NCBI GenBank assembly: GCA_022592435.1
Contig: JABYQS010000294.1
Coordinates: forward strand, 1-34,756
Source: Cerioporus squamosus
Taxonomy: Eukaryota; Basidiomycota; Agaricomycetes; Polyporales; Polyporaceae
Direction of reading: 5' to 3'
DNA length: 34,756 bases
Under the pieces are notes generated by a model, which searched no databases, was not told the DNA's origin, and worked only from the letters and a program-made list of their open reading frames with translations. The translations under genes and the position numbers were made by a program. The number at the start of each line of letters is the position of its first letter. Positions within the stretch are counted from its first letter, which is position 1. Shown piece by piece: positions 1-9,047 of the stretch.

Positions 1-1
1 C

Positions 2-1310
2 CGCAAGCTCGCCTTCACCATCGCCCTCCTACGATTCCGAACCGAAGACGAGGCCCAGAGAGAGGAAGAAGAGGGTCGGGACGAGGAAGACCAGAGGGGG
101 CTGCTGCTCTGCGTCATTCCCGCCCTTGCACAGGTACTCGCCGGTGCTGCCCGACTGCCGGAGCTCCGCATAGGATACGCCGAGGAGCTTTTTCAATCCG
201 CCGACGTATCCATAGCACACGGATTCTGTCCTACGGATCTGCAGCACCATCATGGCATCCATGCCCTCTGTGGACACTGTTCAATCGTCCTCATTCGGTG
301 CCCGGACCGCATCCCTCCTGCAAATTATGTCATCTCCCCTCCGGCGGCTTGACGTGAAGCTCTACAATACCCGCCCGGATTATACGACTCCTCCCGTACC
401 TCGCTCGTCACAGGAATACTCTGGTACGGGTCGCCGTCTGGCATGCACAATGCACATGGGCAATCCTGCGACCATCACTACCCCAGATACTCCCCGGTTC
501 CCCCTGGTCCGCGACCTGAGGCTCAGAAAGGTTCTGTGGCCTTCGCTTCCGGTACTCCTTCATGCGTTCCCGAGTCTGTCGCTCCTGGATATCACGTCCC
601 TCGACGTGGTCATCCACGGCGAGATGACCAACCGTAGGGCACCTGCTGCGGCTTCGTGGCCGGGTCTTGAGGCGTTGTTTGCGCTCGGTGTGACGGGCAG
701 ACGACACCGTGTGGAGGTTGTGAACTTTGATCTGTACCAGGTCTTCGCCGCGATGCTTCAAGCAGTCCTTCAAGATGTCCTCCCCACACACCTGGTCCTC
801 CATATCGGATACCGACGCGGCGGGGCACCCGTCGATCGCCGCCTTGACTTGGTGACATTCCTGCGGCACGTCCTGTCGCCGCTGGAGATAACACACCTCC
901 AACTGCATCTGCATGTGCGGGTCCTACTGGCGACCGGTCCATCTTGCGATGTGCTCAACCTGGTACGTCTATGAACTTCAGTACCAAGCACAGTGACTAT
1001 CTCGTCCCTAATCACCTTGAACTTGTAGGGACTAGTCACAGCAGCGCTCCTCCCTTTCCGCCGTCTCCGATTCTTCATACTCTACTATATGAGCCGGGAG
1101 GACTGGATGCTGGAGGAGGACGAGCCGCGGGCGGAGAGCTCTGGCACCGCTCAACTTGTAAAAGTCGCGCTTGATATCGCAATGGCCCTCCCAGAGCTGG
1201 GCTTCGTCTTCATAGACCCTACTTCGCGAAGACCGGGGCATGGGCAGTCGTCAGGACCCCACCAGCACAACACTCCGAGTCACACCCATGGGGCCGCCTC
1301 CCTGGGGTGA
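2..1310 (+). CDS. F-box/LRR-like hypothetical protein, 5'-partial
   Basis: This is the C-terminal part of a leucine-rich protein of the kind abundant in Agaricomycetes, where an N-terminal F-box (outside this window) recruits SCF ubiquitin ligase. Visible features are leucine-rich segments such as LLLCVIPALAQ, LPELRI and SSPLRRLDV, and an acidic insert of E/D-rich residues near the left edge. The reading frame changes near positions 216-250. Either a phase-0 intron at 134-215 (GT...CATAG) explains it, or there is a one-base indel; the sequence around 134-219 reads well as coding, so I cannot decide. A second intron at 963-1028 (GTACGT...TTGTAG, 66 nt, phase 0) joins to ALLPFRRLRFFILYYM and a C-terminus ending at the stop at 1308-1310. 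No F-box is visible, so the F-box assignment is inferred from resemblance to the gene at 4224-5421. Confidence 0.6.
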
Positions 1311-2013
1311 CCCAGCGATGCATGATCTACTCAGGAGAGAAAGACTGTACATACGAGCCTGGAGGCCCAAGTACACTCGGCCGGTTCGCTTCGTCGCGGG
1401 TGCAGACGAAATAGGTGTCGACGATGGGGCAATGCGGGACTTGAACGATGGATCACTTTGCTTGGACCGACGTTCGTCTCCCCTCGGCAGACGACGTCCC
1501 GACCGGCGTGGACTCCTAGTTATAGCAACCGTTACATGAGTACGTTCACGAGCCTCGATTTTGTGGTGCATGCGCGATACATAGATAGTCAAATAAGAGA
1601 AGATAAGTACTGCTAGTGAAACGCGACCAGTTAAGCCAAGGTCGAAGCTGAAGTCCGAAGTTCAGACACCTCCATATACTCCCCATACCCAGCTGGCACT
1701 ACACCCCCACTGACGTGGATAAACAAGATGGCGCAAGCCCGACTGCACGGGAACGAAGGAAGGAGCTGCTGTGGTGCAACAAGCTGTAGCGTCTGCGTCA
1801 ATGCCAATGTCGTTGCCAGTTCGTCGCCGATGCACTAATAGTAGTCCTCGCGTGCGTAAAGTATGGTTAGATCTAATAAGTCGAAGCAACCGCCCACTCG
1901 TCCGTGTCCACATCATGGCTCTCGTCCTGGGTATATAGGTCCTGCCACCAGCATCCGGTATCCGCTTACTTCGTACACTCACTCGGCCTCCGTCTCCGAG
2001 CCTAACGCCGTCG
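1311..2013. other. Intergenic, convergent gene ends
   Basis: This gap lies between the LRR-like gene (+) and the SLY41-like gene (-). A minus-strand frame stays open down to 1662, but it is arginine-rich and is only the out-of-frame tail of the frameshifted transporter. I see no gene or repeat here. Confidence 0.5.
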
Positions 2014-3818
2014 TCATGCCACAACCGTCCTCCGGATGTGAGCCTCCGGTCGCTGGTGCGGCGGCGGGTGGCCCGCGACCATAGACGGCGGCCTCGGTGC
2101 CGGCCACGGGGCGTCTGTCGTCTGCTGGACCGCGCTTGACGGTGGAGGTCTAACGACGGCGGCGGGGACGGGTACGAGTCGACGGGCGAGATCGCGTGTG
2201 TCGGTTTCGTGGCGCTGGGAGGGGTGATCTTGATCTGGAGGTTCGTGTGCGGGCGCGAGCGCGAGTACGTGGGCGACACATAGTGGCCGGCGGAGTACGA
2301 TGAGGGAGGTGGCGCGCGTGGGTGTGGCAGACGAGACCGCAGGGGTGGGTGGGAGGCGGAGTGGCCAATGCGGCCGTACGCCGAGCTGAGTGCGACCTCC
2401 GCCGGCCCAGAGATGGGCTCGGGACTGACGGCCCGCACGGGAGTATTCTCGCCGCTTGCAATCTCGGCCTTGGTCGTGGGGAGCGCAAGGTCGCGGGCAG
2501 CCTCGACCCTCCGCATCTTGTGTTCGCCCTTCTCGACGTCGCTCTTGGCGTTGTTGTACATGTACAGACCGCCAATGTCATGGCGATACCAAACGCCTGC
2601 ACAGGGTGCACCGGTTGCGCGAACCAGACGATCGCGATGCAAATGACCGCAACACGCTTGATGAGCGACGCTATCGAGTACGTGACGGGAGATGTCGACG
2701 CTAGGATAACGAACGCAATGATGTTCTGCGCGAAGTGAACCGTGCCGTTGGCGATGAAGTAGTATGTAACCGAGTGCGGCGTAGCATGACCGTGCGTGGG
2801 ATGTGCGACGTGAGTCGCATCGGCAGCCAGGAATACGGGGAGGTCGTAGTACACCCAGATAGGGATCATGAGCAGGAAGGCCATGCTTGACGAGTAGAAC
2901 AGGAGGTTCAACTTGTCTAGCTTGTGCGAGGACTGCGCGCCCGGCCCGGAGGGTACGATCTTCTTGAAGTAGATGTTCTGGGTCACGAACACGACCGCGG
3001 AACCGAAGGCGCACAGGAGGCCAATCGCGTTGGACACGGACATGTCGAAACTGCACGCCAACATGACACCGAGTGTCAGGGGAAGAAGCGAGACGTACGG
3101 CTTCGCTGAGTAGCTGACGCCGAAGAAGAGAGCGTAGGCGGCGACAGTGACAGGGGGGATAGCGCCTTATTACAGTGTCAGATAGAGTACAGACCGATGT
3201 AGGGGCCAGCACTAACCTTGATCGTATGGACAGTGCTAACGTGAATCCTCGAAATGGCCATACTGGAGAATATGTGGCCCCGACCTGGAACACACCCATG
3301 GGGAGCGTGTTGCGGATGATCGCCTTGTTCGGACGTCGCAGCTTCGAGAAGCCCACCATGGGACTCATGAAGAGGAGACAGTAGGCGGCAACGAAACCAA
3401 ACTGGACGAAGGTGAGGGTGACCGGGTAGCGGAAGAGGGTCATGATGGATTTCCCCGTATTCGAGGAGAGGGCGGAGGTGGTGTACCAGAGGCAGCATAA
3501 GAGCACGAAGCGTACTGTAGTCGCTGAGGGGACCGTTATCGACGACTGACCCTCGCCGGTGAGCCTCTGCCCCCTCTGTTGCGACCACTCGAAGGAGGGG
3601 AGTCGGCGCATCACGGTGCGCCTGAGGCCTCTCAACCGTTGCGCTACCTGTCCATCGCCCGAGGGCTTCGCGTCCGCGTAGACGGGCAGCTCGCTCTTCA
3701 CGCCGAGTAAGCTGGCCAGCCAGTTCGTGCTTCCCGAGCGACGAGTTTTGTCCGAGTCGAGGGATGTCCATCCCCGACTGTCGCGGTGTTGCTGTGGAGC
3801 CCAAGGCGTATCAACCAT
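2014..3818 (-). pseudogene. SLY41: SLY41-like TPT-family transporter, frameshifted
   Basis: The protein matches the yeast SLY41 / triose-phosphate-translocator (TPT) family: multi-pass drug/metabolite-type transporters, with SLY41 acting in the early secretory pathway. After a polar N-terminus of about 90 residues come membrane helices with family-like stretches (FVLLCCLWYTTSALSSNTGK, FRYPVTLTFVQFGFVAAY, AISRIHVSTVHTIK, MLACSFDMSVSNAIG, NIYFKKIVPSG, FAQNIIAFVILASTSPVTYS), then a Ser/Pro-rich tail. An intron lies at 3166-3216 (GTTAGT...AATAAG, 51 nt). Reading frame breaks by single-base losses near 3278-3281 (a C4 run on +), near 3147-3151, near 2574-2575 and probably near 2145-2149; adding one base at each restores family-like sequence and a stop at 2014-2016. 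The ATG at 3816-3818 is clear. The losses may be assembly errors in a working gene or true decay. The family call is firm; whether the gene is functional is not. Confidence 0.75.
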
Positions 3819-4223
3819 AGTGATGAGAGCAGACCAGTGAATTAGATGTCAAGTAGGGTCGTCTATATGTGCATGGAGATTAGGAGGCAGCCGATAGAAA
3901 GGGGACAGCAGCGAAAGTCGACCGGCGGACGAGGGGCTTGAAGCGTGAAGATGATAGCACGAGCGATCTTGCGTTGTGCCTGCCGGGGCTGTTTGTGTGG
4001 GCCGTCCAGAGCGCCCATGCGCCTGTTTGCCTCTGTTTTTCCGGTTGTCACTCTGCCTGTTCTGCGCTGTGCCGACGGGTTCGAGCCTCTGATGTCTCAT
4101 CCTACTTACCGGCAACACAAGTCAGTCCAACATGTTCGGCAGAGCGAGTACGTCCATGTTCGAGCAGGAATACACGTTTGCGACGGCATCAACAATTTCC
4201 CCGAGTAAATCCCAGCAACATGT
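3819..4223. other. Intergenic between two minus-strand genes
   Basis: This stretch lies upstream of the SLY41-like ATG and downstream of the F-box gene stop. Only short opposing frames without recognisable protein features occur. I see no clear TATA box or repeat. Confidence 0.4.
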
Positions 4224-5421
4224 CTATCCAGCCTTATCCAGCGCGCTGCCTCTCCGCCGCATCGCCGCCTTCCCTTCCAAACTGTCCCTCGAGAAGACGG
4301 TGGCCTTGCGCTCGACGTCATCACCAGGTCTATCCTTAGCAAAGTAGGTGCTCCAGCCAATGGTCTTCAGCGAGGGCAGCATCTTCGTGAGGAGGGCGCT
4401 CGCGATGCGCTCTCGTTCCTGCACCGTGGCGCCATGTTCCACCAGGCATATCGCACAGCGGTCAGGGCCGAAGGGAGGAGACGAGTACGACCCCGTTCGG
4501 GGCGAAGATATCACCACAGTGGCGCAGCGATCGAAGTGGCAGTTGAGCATGTCAGCGCCGGAGAGGAAGATGCCAAGGAACAGGTGCTCGAGCTTCTGGA
4601 GGGGCTTCAAGGCGTTGCCAAACATGCTCTAGAGATTGTCTGGTAGGTTGTCAGGGGTAGCGATGTGAAGAATATGGCATACCGCAAGTCGCTCGGCGGA
4701 AGGGAAGAGGTCCGGGATGGGCGAGTGGACGACGCAGCTTGACGACTCTTCGTAGCATATCCAGCAGCATTGTTCGTCCAGTCGTTCGGTGCAGGAGAGC
4801 TCGAGTTTAGACAGCGATGGGAAGCGACTAGCAAGCAGTGAGAGGAGAGTAACGTCGATCCGGGGCAGGTAGGTTAGCTTCAGAGAGCAAAGGTCGGCGG
4901 TGACGTTTTGGAAGAGCAGGACGCAGCGGCTCCTTTGCGTGGCCAGTCCATCGGCGGAGAGATCTAGCGCAAGGTCTCGGAGAGACGCGAAACATGATAA
5001 GGCGTCCAGCTTGTACTGGAAGAAGGGCGTAGAGGTGTCAAGGGAGCTGCATGTATGCGCATACACCGACATTCCGGTCAGTGTATGCGCCGCTTGGATG
5101 TAGATATTGACTCACCGAACCCACGAATACATTCCGTTGATTCGACACAGCCTGACCCAGTGCCGCGCTGAGCGTACTCGAAGGATAGTGAAGTACCTTC
5201 TGAAAGCAATCTGCCGGAACTGCCACGAGACTAGCGAGAAAGAGGCGATGGTGGAGAATCCAGCAGCGTCCGATACAAGCAGCAGCGCGATACGATCCAG
5301 AATTTCCGGAGGCAGGACGTTGCGTCCATCCTAGAAATCGGAGCCGCGTAAGTCAACGCATACAGTCTGCTCTTCGACTCACTACTGCGTGCATACAACG
5401 AGAGCCGACCGGAACCGTCAT
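4224..5421 (-). CDS. F-box protein with leucine-rich C-terminal region
   Basis: This is a probable substrate receptor of an SCF-type ubiquitin ligase. Four exons, 5383-5421, 5116-5330, 4683-5046 and 4224-4628, give 340 aa in one uninterrupted frame. Introns are 5331-5382 (52 nt, GTGAGT/TTCTAG), 5047-5115 (69 nt, GTGAGT/ATGCAG) and 4629-4682 (54 nt, GTATGC/CTCTAG). The F-box starts near residue 18 (LPPEILDRIALLLVSDAAGF) and continues through ASFSLVSWQFRQIAFRRYF. The remainder is leucine-rich (LRDLALDLS, SLKLTYLPRID, FPSLSKLEL, LQKLEHLFLGIF). The in-frame TAG at 4629-4631 is removed as the 3' splice site of intron 3, so it is not a nonsense mutation. I chose the ATG at 5419-5421 because it opens a short first exon that splices into the F-box; the same frame extends upstream to 5553, so a longer N-terminus is possible. 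The substrate cannot be predicted. Confidence 0.85.
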
Positions 5422-6032
5422 TCTACGACTGGTGTGGAAGGAACGGGCGGACTTGGAAGCGGACGACCGTGAAGCGAGGCAGAGCGTAGAGGCGAGGACG
5501 ACGGTGGTGGTCCAGAGGAAACCCGTATCGTGCATGTTCCCTCGACCTCGCACATAGCTACTTACAATTACTAATTACTGCATCGAGTGCAATCGACGTG
5601 TATGATGTTCCACGTGATCGCGTATGACCAAACTGGGTGATTCTGCTGCTGGCCTGCTGCCAGAACGTCTCGCTTTGCTTACTACTGTTCATAGTCTGTG
5701 GCATCATCAGCATGCAGCTTGGAGAGCGTTGAACAATCGCTACGCGCCACATGAATATCCATTAAATAACATCACTCAAGCCTAACAATGCCAACGCCAC
5801 TGTGAGCGGAAACAGGAGTAGGAAAACGGTCGTCGGGGTAAGCCTCGGCAGCCCACCCCGTGTACGTAGGCCGCATACACTGACTCATCCAAGCGCGACT
5901 TCACTGGGAAGGGGAATTGTCAGCCATGATACACGCAGAATGGGCGGCGACCACACTCACGGAGATAAGGGTTAGAGCACGACCCCCCCCCCCCCTCCCC
6001 GAGGCATGCGACGCGAGTCTCCTAGCCCGAAC
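5422..6032. other. Intergenic with a 13-C homopolymer
   Basis: This is the space between the F-box gene (5' end) and the first NDT-like gene (3' end). It has no recognisable gene. A run of 13 cytosines lies at 5983-5995, just downstream of the NDT-like stop codon. Confidence 0.4.
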
Positions 6033-6575
6033 TCAAGGCTTTGTAGTAGCCTCTAAGTTCTTGAGCTTCTGGATGATTTGCTCGACGAACGGGTCCCAGG
6101 TCTCGGTGAAGGGGATGTTATACTCCTCACACACGATCTCCACATTGCCCTTGCGCCAATAGCCATCCGGGCAGCACACAATCACCTTCCCGGTGGACGC
6201 GAAGAGTCCGAGCTCCAAGAGGGTGATGGGCGATTTCGTCTCCGGATCGAAGTACATCGCGATTATGTCCGCGCGCCGTTGACACTCTAGCTCCCACTTC
6301 ACCTGGAAGGCAAACTCGGGGTTCCGCTTGCGCTGCTCCCAACTGTTGTCCCAGTTCTTGCGGCGTGGATTCAAGATAGTGATAGGGAGGTGCTTGAGTT
6401 GTTCCGTGACGGCGTCTTGCCAAAGCGCGGCTGAACCCTGCTCAATGGAGCCGGCGAGGAATACGGAGGGTCCTTCGAAGTTGGGGACCTCGTGGGGTGG
6501 TTTGTATACTTTGGCACCAGAAGGTCTACCGTTGCTGCTGCGGCTTGCAACGTCTGGCTCGAGGGAAGAAGTCAT
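6033..6575 (-). CDS. Nucleoside 2-deoxyribosyltransferase-like protein, copy 1
   Basis: A 180-aa intronless protein matching the NDT-like family (Pfam type Nuc_deoxyri_tr2). Relatives of this fold cleave or exchange the N-glycosidic bond of (deoxy)nucleosides or nucleotides. Visible motifs are VFLAGSIEQG (38-47), ILNPRRKNWDNSW (67-79), WELECQRRADIIAMYFDP (94-111), SPITLLELGLF (115-125) and VCCPDGYWRKGNVEIVC (133-149). By family analogy Glu121 in LLELG is the catalytic nucleophile and the region around Asp104 helps form the active site. There is no signal peptide or membrane segment, so it is probably cytosolic. I chose the ATG at 6573-6575; the frame is open to 6617 but lacks family similarity there. 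It heads a tandem set of three homologous loci on this strand. Family membership is firm; substrate and in vivo reaction are unknown. Confidence 0.85.
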   Translation of the reverse strand: MTSSLEPDVASRSSNGRPSGAKVYKPPHEVPNFEGPSVFLAGSIEQGSAALWQDAVTEQLKHLPITILNPRRKNWDNSWEQRKRNPEFAFQVKWELECQRRADIIAMYFDPETKSPITLLELGLFASTGKVIVCCPDGYWRKGNVEIVCEEYNIPFTETWDPFVEQIIQKLKNLEATTKP

Positions 6576-7212
6576 GGCCTGAAGTACTGCATGTAGGATA
6601 GGATCAGTGTGGCGCACGAGAGGTTCGCTTGCTGCTCACTTAGGGCGGGATTGGGGAGGTATATGTGGGCGGGGTTCCTCTACAGGCGAATCTTTGCCGG
6701 GACGGGGGAGGGGGGCATGCGCGAAGGTTGGGTCTTTTGCGCCGTGGCCGTTGCTGGACAAGACTGCAGGCTTTCAAATCTGTGCGTGGTCCTGGCGTGG
6801 GGAAACGCAAGGAGCCGAGGCCTGTATAATTACAGTATTTATGTCGGTAGCGATCGTTGTGATCACTGCTTGCGCGCTGTCGTGATACTTACTTATCTGG
6901 AGATCAAGGCGCAGGTGATGGTGATTGAGGCAGTGCAGCCCTCCTCAAGAATGTGCATGACTGTTCGGCCGTATATGGGAACATGCGGTGCATAGCTAGT
7001 ACAACTTCGCTGCAAGTCAACAAGTATAGTAGTACCGCCCAATCCGTATCGCAGTTCTTCGCTAACCACCTTCATTCTACTTCAAGATGAAAAAGAAGCA
7101 GGCACTAAGTAATAGTACACAATGATAGGGTGAAACTGGACGAACGAAGCGCGGTTAGGGATCGGTCGACTCGGATAGTATCAGAATTGCGTGATCGACG
7201 TACATTCTCAAC
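6576..7212. other. Spacer between NDT-like copies 1 and 2
   Basis: About 640 bp carrying the promoter side of copy 1 and the 3' side of copy 2. Overlapping plus-strand frames here carry no recognisable features. I see no TATA box in the expected place for copy 1 and no repeat shared with the next spacer. Confidence 0.4.
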
Positions 7213-7692
7213 CTAGGAGGTGAGCCGGGCAGCGACTTTCTGGACAAGCTCCTCGAAGGTCTCAACCATCTCCACGCCATAGCGCTGGCAGAGAATGCGG
7301 ACGGTGCCGCTGCGATAAAACTCGGCCGGGCAGCATACAATGGCCTTCTGCGACCTCATGGTGATCCCGAGCTCCAGGAAGGAGATAGACGCGGAAGAGC
7401 GCGGTGCGAAGTAGAAGGCAATGACATCGGCGCGTTCGAGGTACTGGAGCTCCCACTTCTGAGTCTCAGCGCAGAAAGCGGCGTACTCCTGGCTAGGAGA
7501 CTGTTGATTCTCCCGCAAGCTGTCCCAGTACGGACAGAAGATGGTGATGGGGAGGTGCTGGAGACGCTGTATCATCTTGGTGTGCCATTGCTCGCCCACC
7601 GGCTCGAGCGTGCCGCAGAGGAAGAGAGCGCGACCGACGACGGATGGAACGCGCTCTGGGGAGTTGTAGACTCTGGCTTGAGGGGCTGCCAT
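7213..7692 (-). CDS. Nucleoside 2-deoxyribosyltransferase-like protein, copy 2 (divergent)
   Basis: A 159-aa intronless member of the same NDT-like family. Preserved landmarks are ALFLCGTLEPVGEQW (22-36), MIQRLQHLPITIFCP (40-54), WELQYLERADVIAFYFAP (80-97), SISFLELGITM (102-112, putative catalytic Glu107) and AIVCCPAEFYRSGTVRILC (117-135). It differs from the other copies at otherwise constant spots: GTLE in place of GS(I/V)E, CPYWDSL in place of NPRR/DPWRD plus WD, and CCPAEFYRSGTV in place of CCPDG(Y/F)(W/Y)RKGNV. It has kept an open frame and the putative nucleophile, so divergence under selection is more likely than decay. The ATG at 7690-7692 was chosen because family similarity begins at once (residues 5-10, QARVYN); the frame is open to 7884. 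A TATA-like element lies about 115 bp upstream. Confidence 0.8.
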   Translation of the reverse strand: MAAPQARVYNSPERVPSVVGRALFLCGTLEPVGEQWHTKMIQRLQHLPITIFCPYWDSLRENQQSPSQEYAAFCAETQKWELQYLERADVIAFYFAPRSSASISFLELGITMRSQKAIVCCPAEFYRSGTVRILCQRYGVEMVETFEELVQKVAARLTS

Positions 7693-8574
7693 CGGAGATG
7701 TTGATACGGCGTGAAGGTGGGGTGGAAGGTCGAGTATGGACGGGTGAATGAGGATGGGCAAGTCCAGAGGGCGGATGATAATGAACGGGGCATCGCACGA
7801 AGTCCCTTTATATGCGCAGGTCGACACCTCGGTACGGACCTCAGAACTCACGCCGACCAATGCCATCACACTCCGGAGGCCCAAGCTGGTCGGGAGAAGC
7901 CTTTGCCTGGAGTCATCTTGATAGATATGGGTGACAAATGCGGGTCAGTGAACTTTGTTCCTCATTGTATGAACAAAGGAGCGTAGGAAGCGCTTACAGC
8001 ATGAACCACAGCAAACCACATCCCGCTTTGTCCCTGCTAGGCCGACACCAGAGATCTGGCGCTGGAGGCGTTGTCCTTCGCCGCAACCTCCGAGGTGAAC
8101 AATGGCTAGGGTCGTCGTCCGCTGGGAAAACTTGATCGATGTCCCAGCGCCCCGTCTGCTTTTCCAATGCACCTTTACCACTGGCACATGCGATGCGGTG
8201 CAACCACCGTAACCAGCCCCCCACCGCTGGAGTCATCTACTGGAGGACCCTTCACATGTCGCGAACAATGCGACCCGCAAATCGATGAGATGACAGATAC
8301 TTGATACAATGGTACGGTGCCATCGGGATCATCCCCAGTTCTGCACTTCCCGGCCCGAAAATAGCCATGATCACAGTAAAACCACGGTAGTTGGGTAGGC
8401 AGCCGTCCAGGGCCCCTCGAAGATGCGAGTCCGTCCGCGGGCCGTGACGTGGGATGTTCCACCGCAGTCTCAAGCATTCTCCTCCGGGCCTCGAGTGGTC
8501 TTGAGACGGAATGATGAACTGTGCACCAATCTGACTATGGAGCATGTTTGTCACGTAACACTGCAGGCAGTGGT
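7693..8574. other. Spacer between NDT-like copy 2 and pseudogene copy 3
   Basis: About 880 bp. Apart from the TATA-like element of copy 2, only short overlapping frames on both strands are present, none with recognisable protein features. Confidence 0.4.
7805..7815 (-). promoter_or_regulatory. TATA-like element of NDT-like copy 2
   Basis: On the minus strand the sequence reads GCATATAAAGG, about 115 bp upstream of the copy 2 ATG. That places transcription start near 7780 and leaves an 85-90 nt leader. The match is by eye only. Confidence 0.45.
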
Positions 8575-9047
8575 TCACAGTACCTTCAGCTTCTCAATCA
8601 CCTTCTCGACGAACTCATCGGAAGTGTCGACGAGCGGTACATTCAGCTGCTCACATGTTATCTCCACGTTGCCCTTTCGCTCGGATCCATCTGGACAGCA
8701 TACAATGACCTTCCTCAACTTCGAGAAAAGTCCTAGCTCCAGCAAGGAAACCGGAGTATCCGAATGCGGAGCAAGATAGACGGCGATGATTTCCGCACGT
8801 CTCAAATTATCGAGCTCCCACCGCGTCTGAGCAGCAACCCGCTCGTCGCATTTGCGCGCAACCCCCTGAGGTATTATCCCAGTCGTCCCTCCACAGATCG
8901 AATATGGTGACAGGGAGGTGCTCGAGCCTCGAGGGGTTGGATCATCTGTATGTGCCATCTTTCGCCGCCGCTCAGATCAACTGAGCCAGAGAGGAAGACT
9001 GATCCACTTCGGACGGTCGTAATAGCTTCTGGTGCACGGTAGATCCT
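8575..9047 (-). pseudogene. NDT-like pseudogene, copy 3
   Basis: This is a decayed copy closest to the intact copy at 26995-27510. The N-terminal part, starting near 9047, reads ARIYRAPEAI then SVFLSGSVDLSGGERWH in one frame and runs into a stop near 8880. The C-terminal part (stop at 8575) reads AAQTRWELDNLRRAEIIAVY, then VSLLELGLFSKLRKVIVCCP and RKGNVEITCEQLN in another frame. Against copy 4 there are a 7-bp insertion (8921-8933, a tandem CTCGAG duplication) and a further 4-bp gain near 8861-8880, a net frame change that is not restored. No in-frame ATG precedes the first motif; an in-frame TGA lies just upstream. Multi-base indels and loss of the start indicate real inactivation, not one-base sequencing error. 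The catalytic Glu context (LLELG) survives in the fragment. Confidence 0.8.

Noticed and set aside
1662..3818. Uninterrupted 718-codon minus-strand frame
   Set aside because: Only its first part and a middle piece match the transporter family. The rest is arginine-rich out-of-frame sequence read after a one-base loss, so the full-length frame is not a real protein.
4629..4631. In-frame TAG in the F-box gene, apparently a nonsense mutation
   Set aside because: It is the 3' splice site of a well-formed 54-nt intron (GTATGC...CTCTAG). Removing it keeps the frame and joins two leucine-rich parts.
5553..5566. 14-bp match between 5553-5566 and 9599-9612
   Set aside because: A match of this length is expected by chance once or twice in a window of this size.
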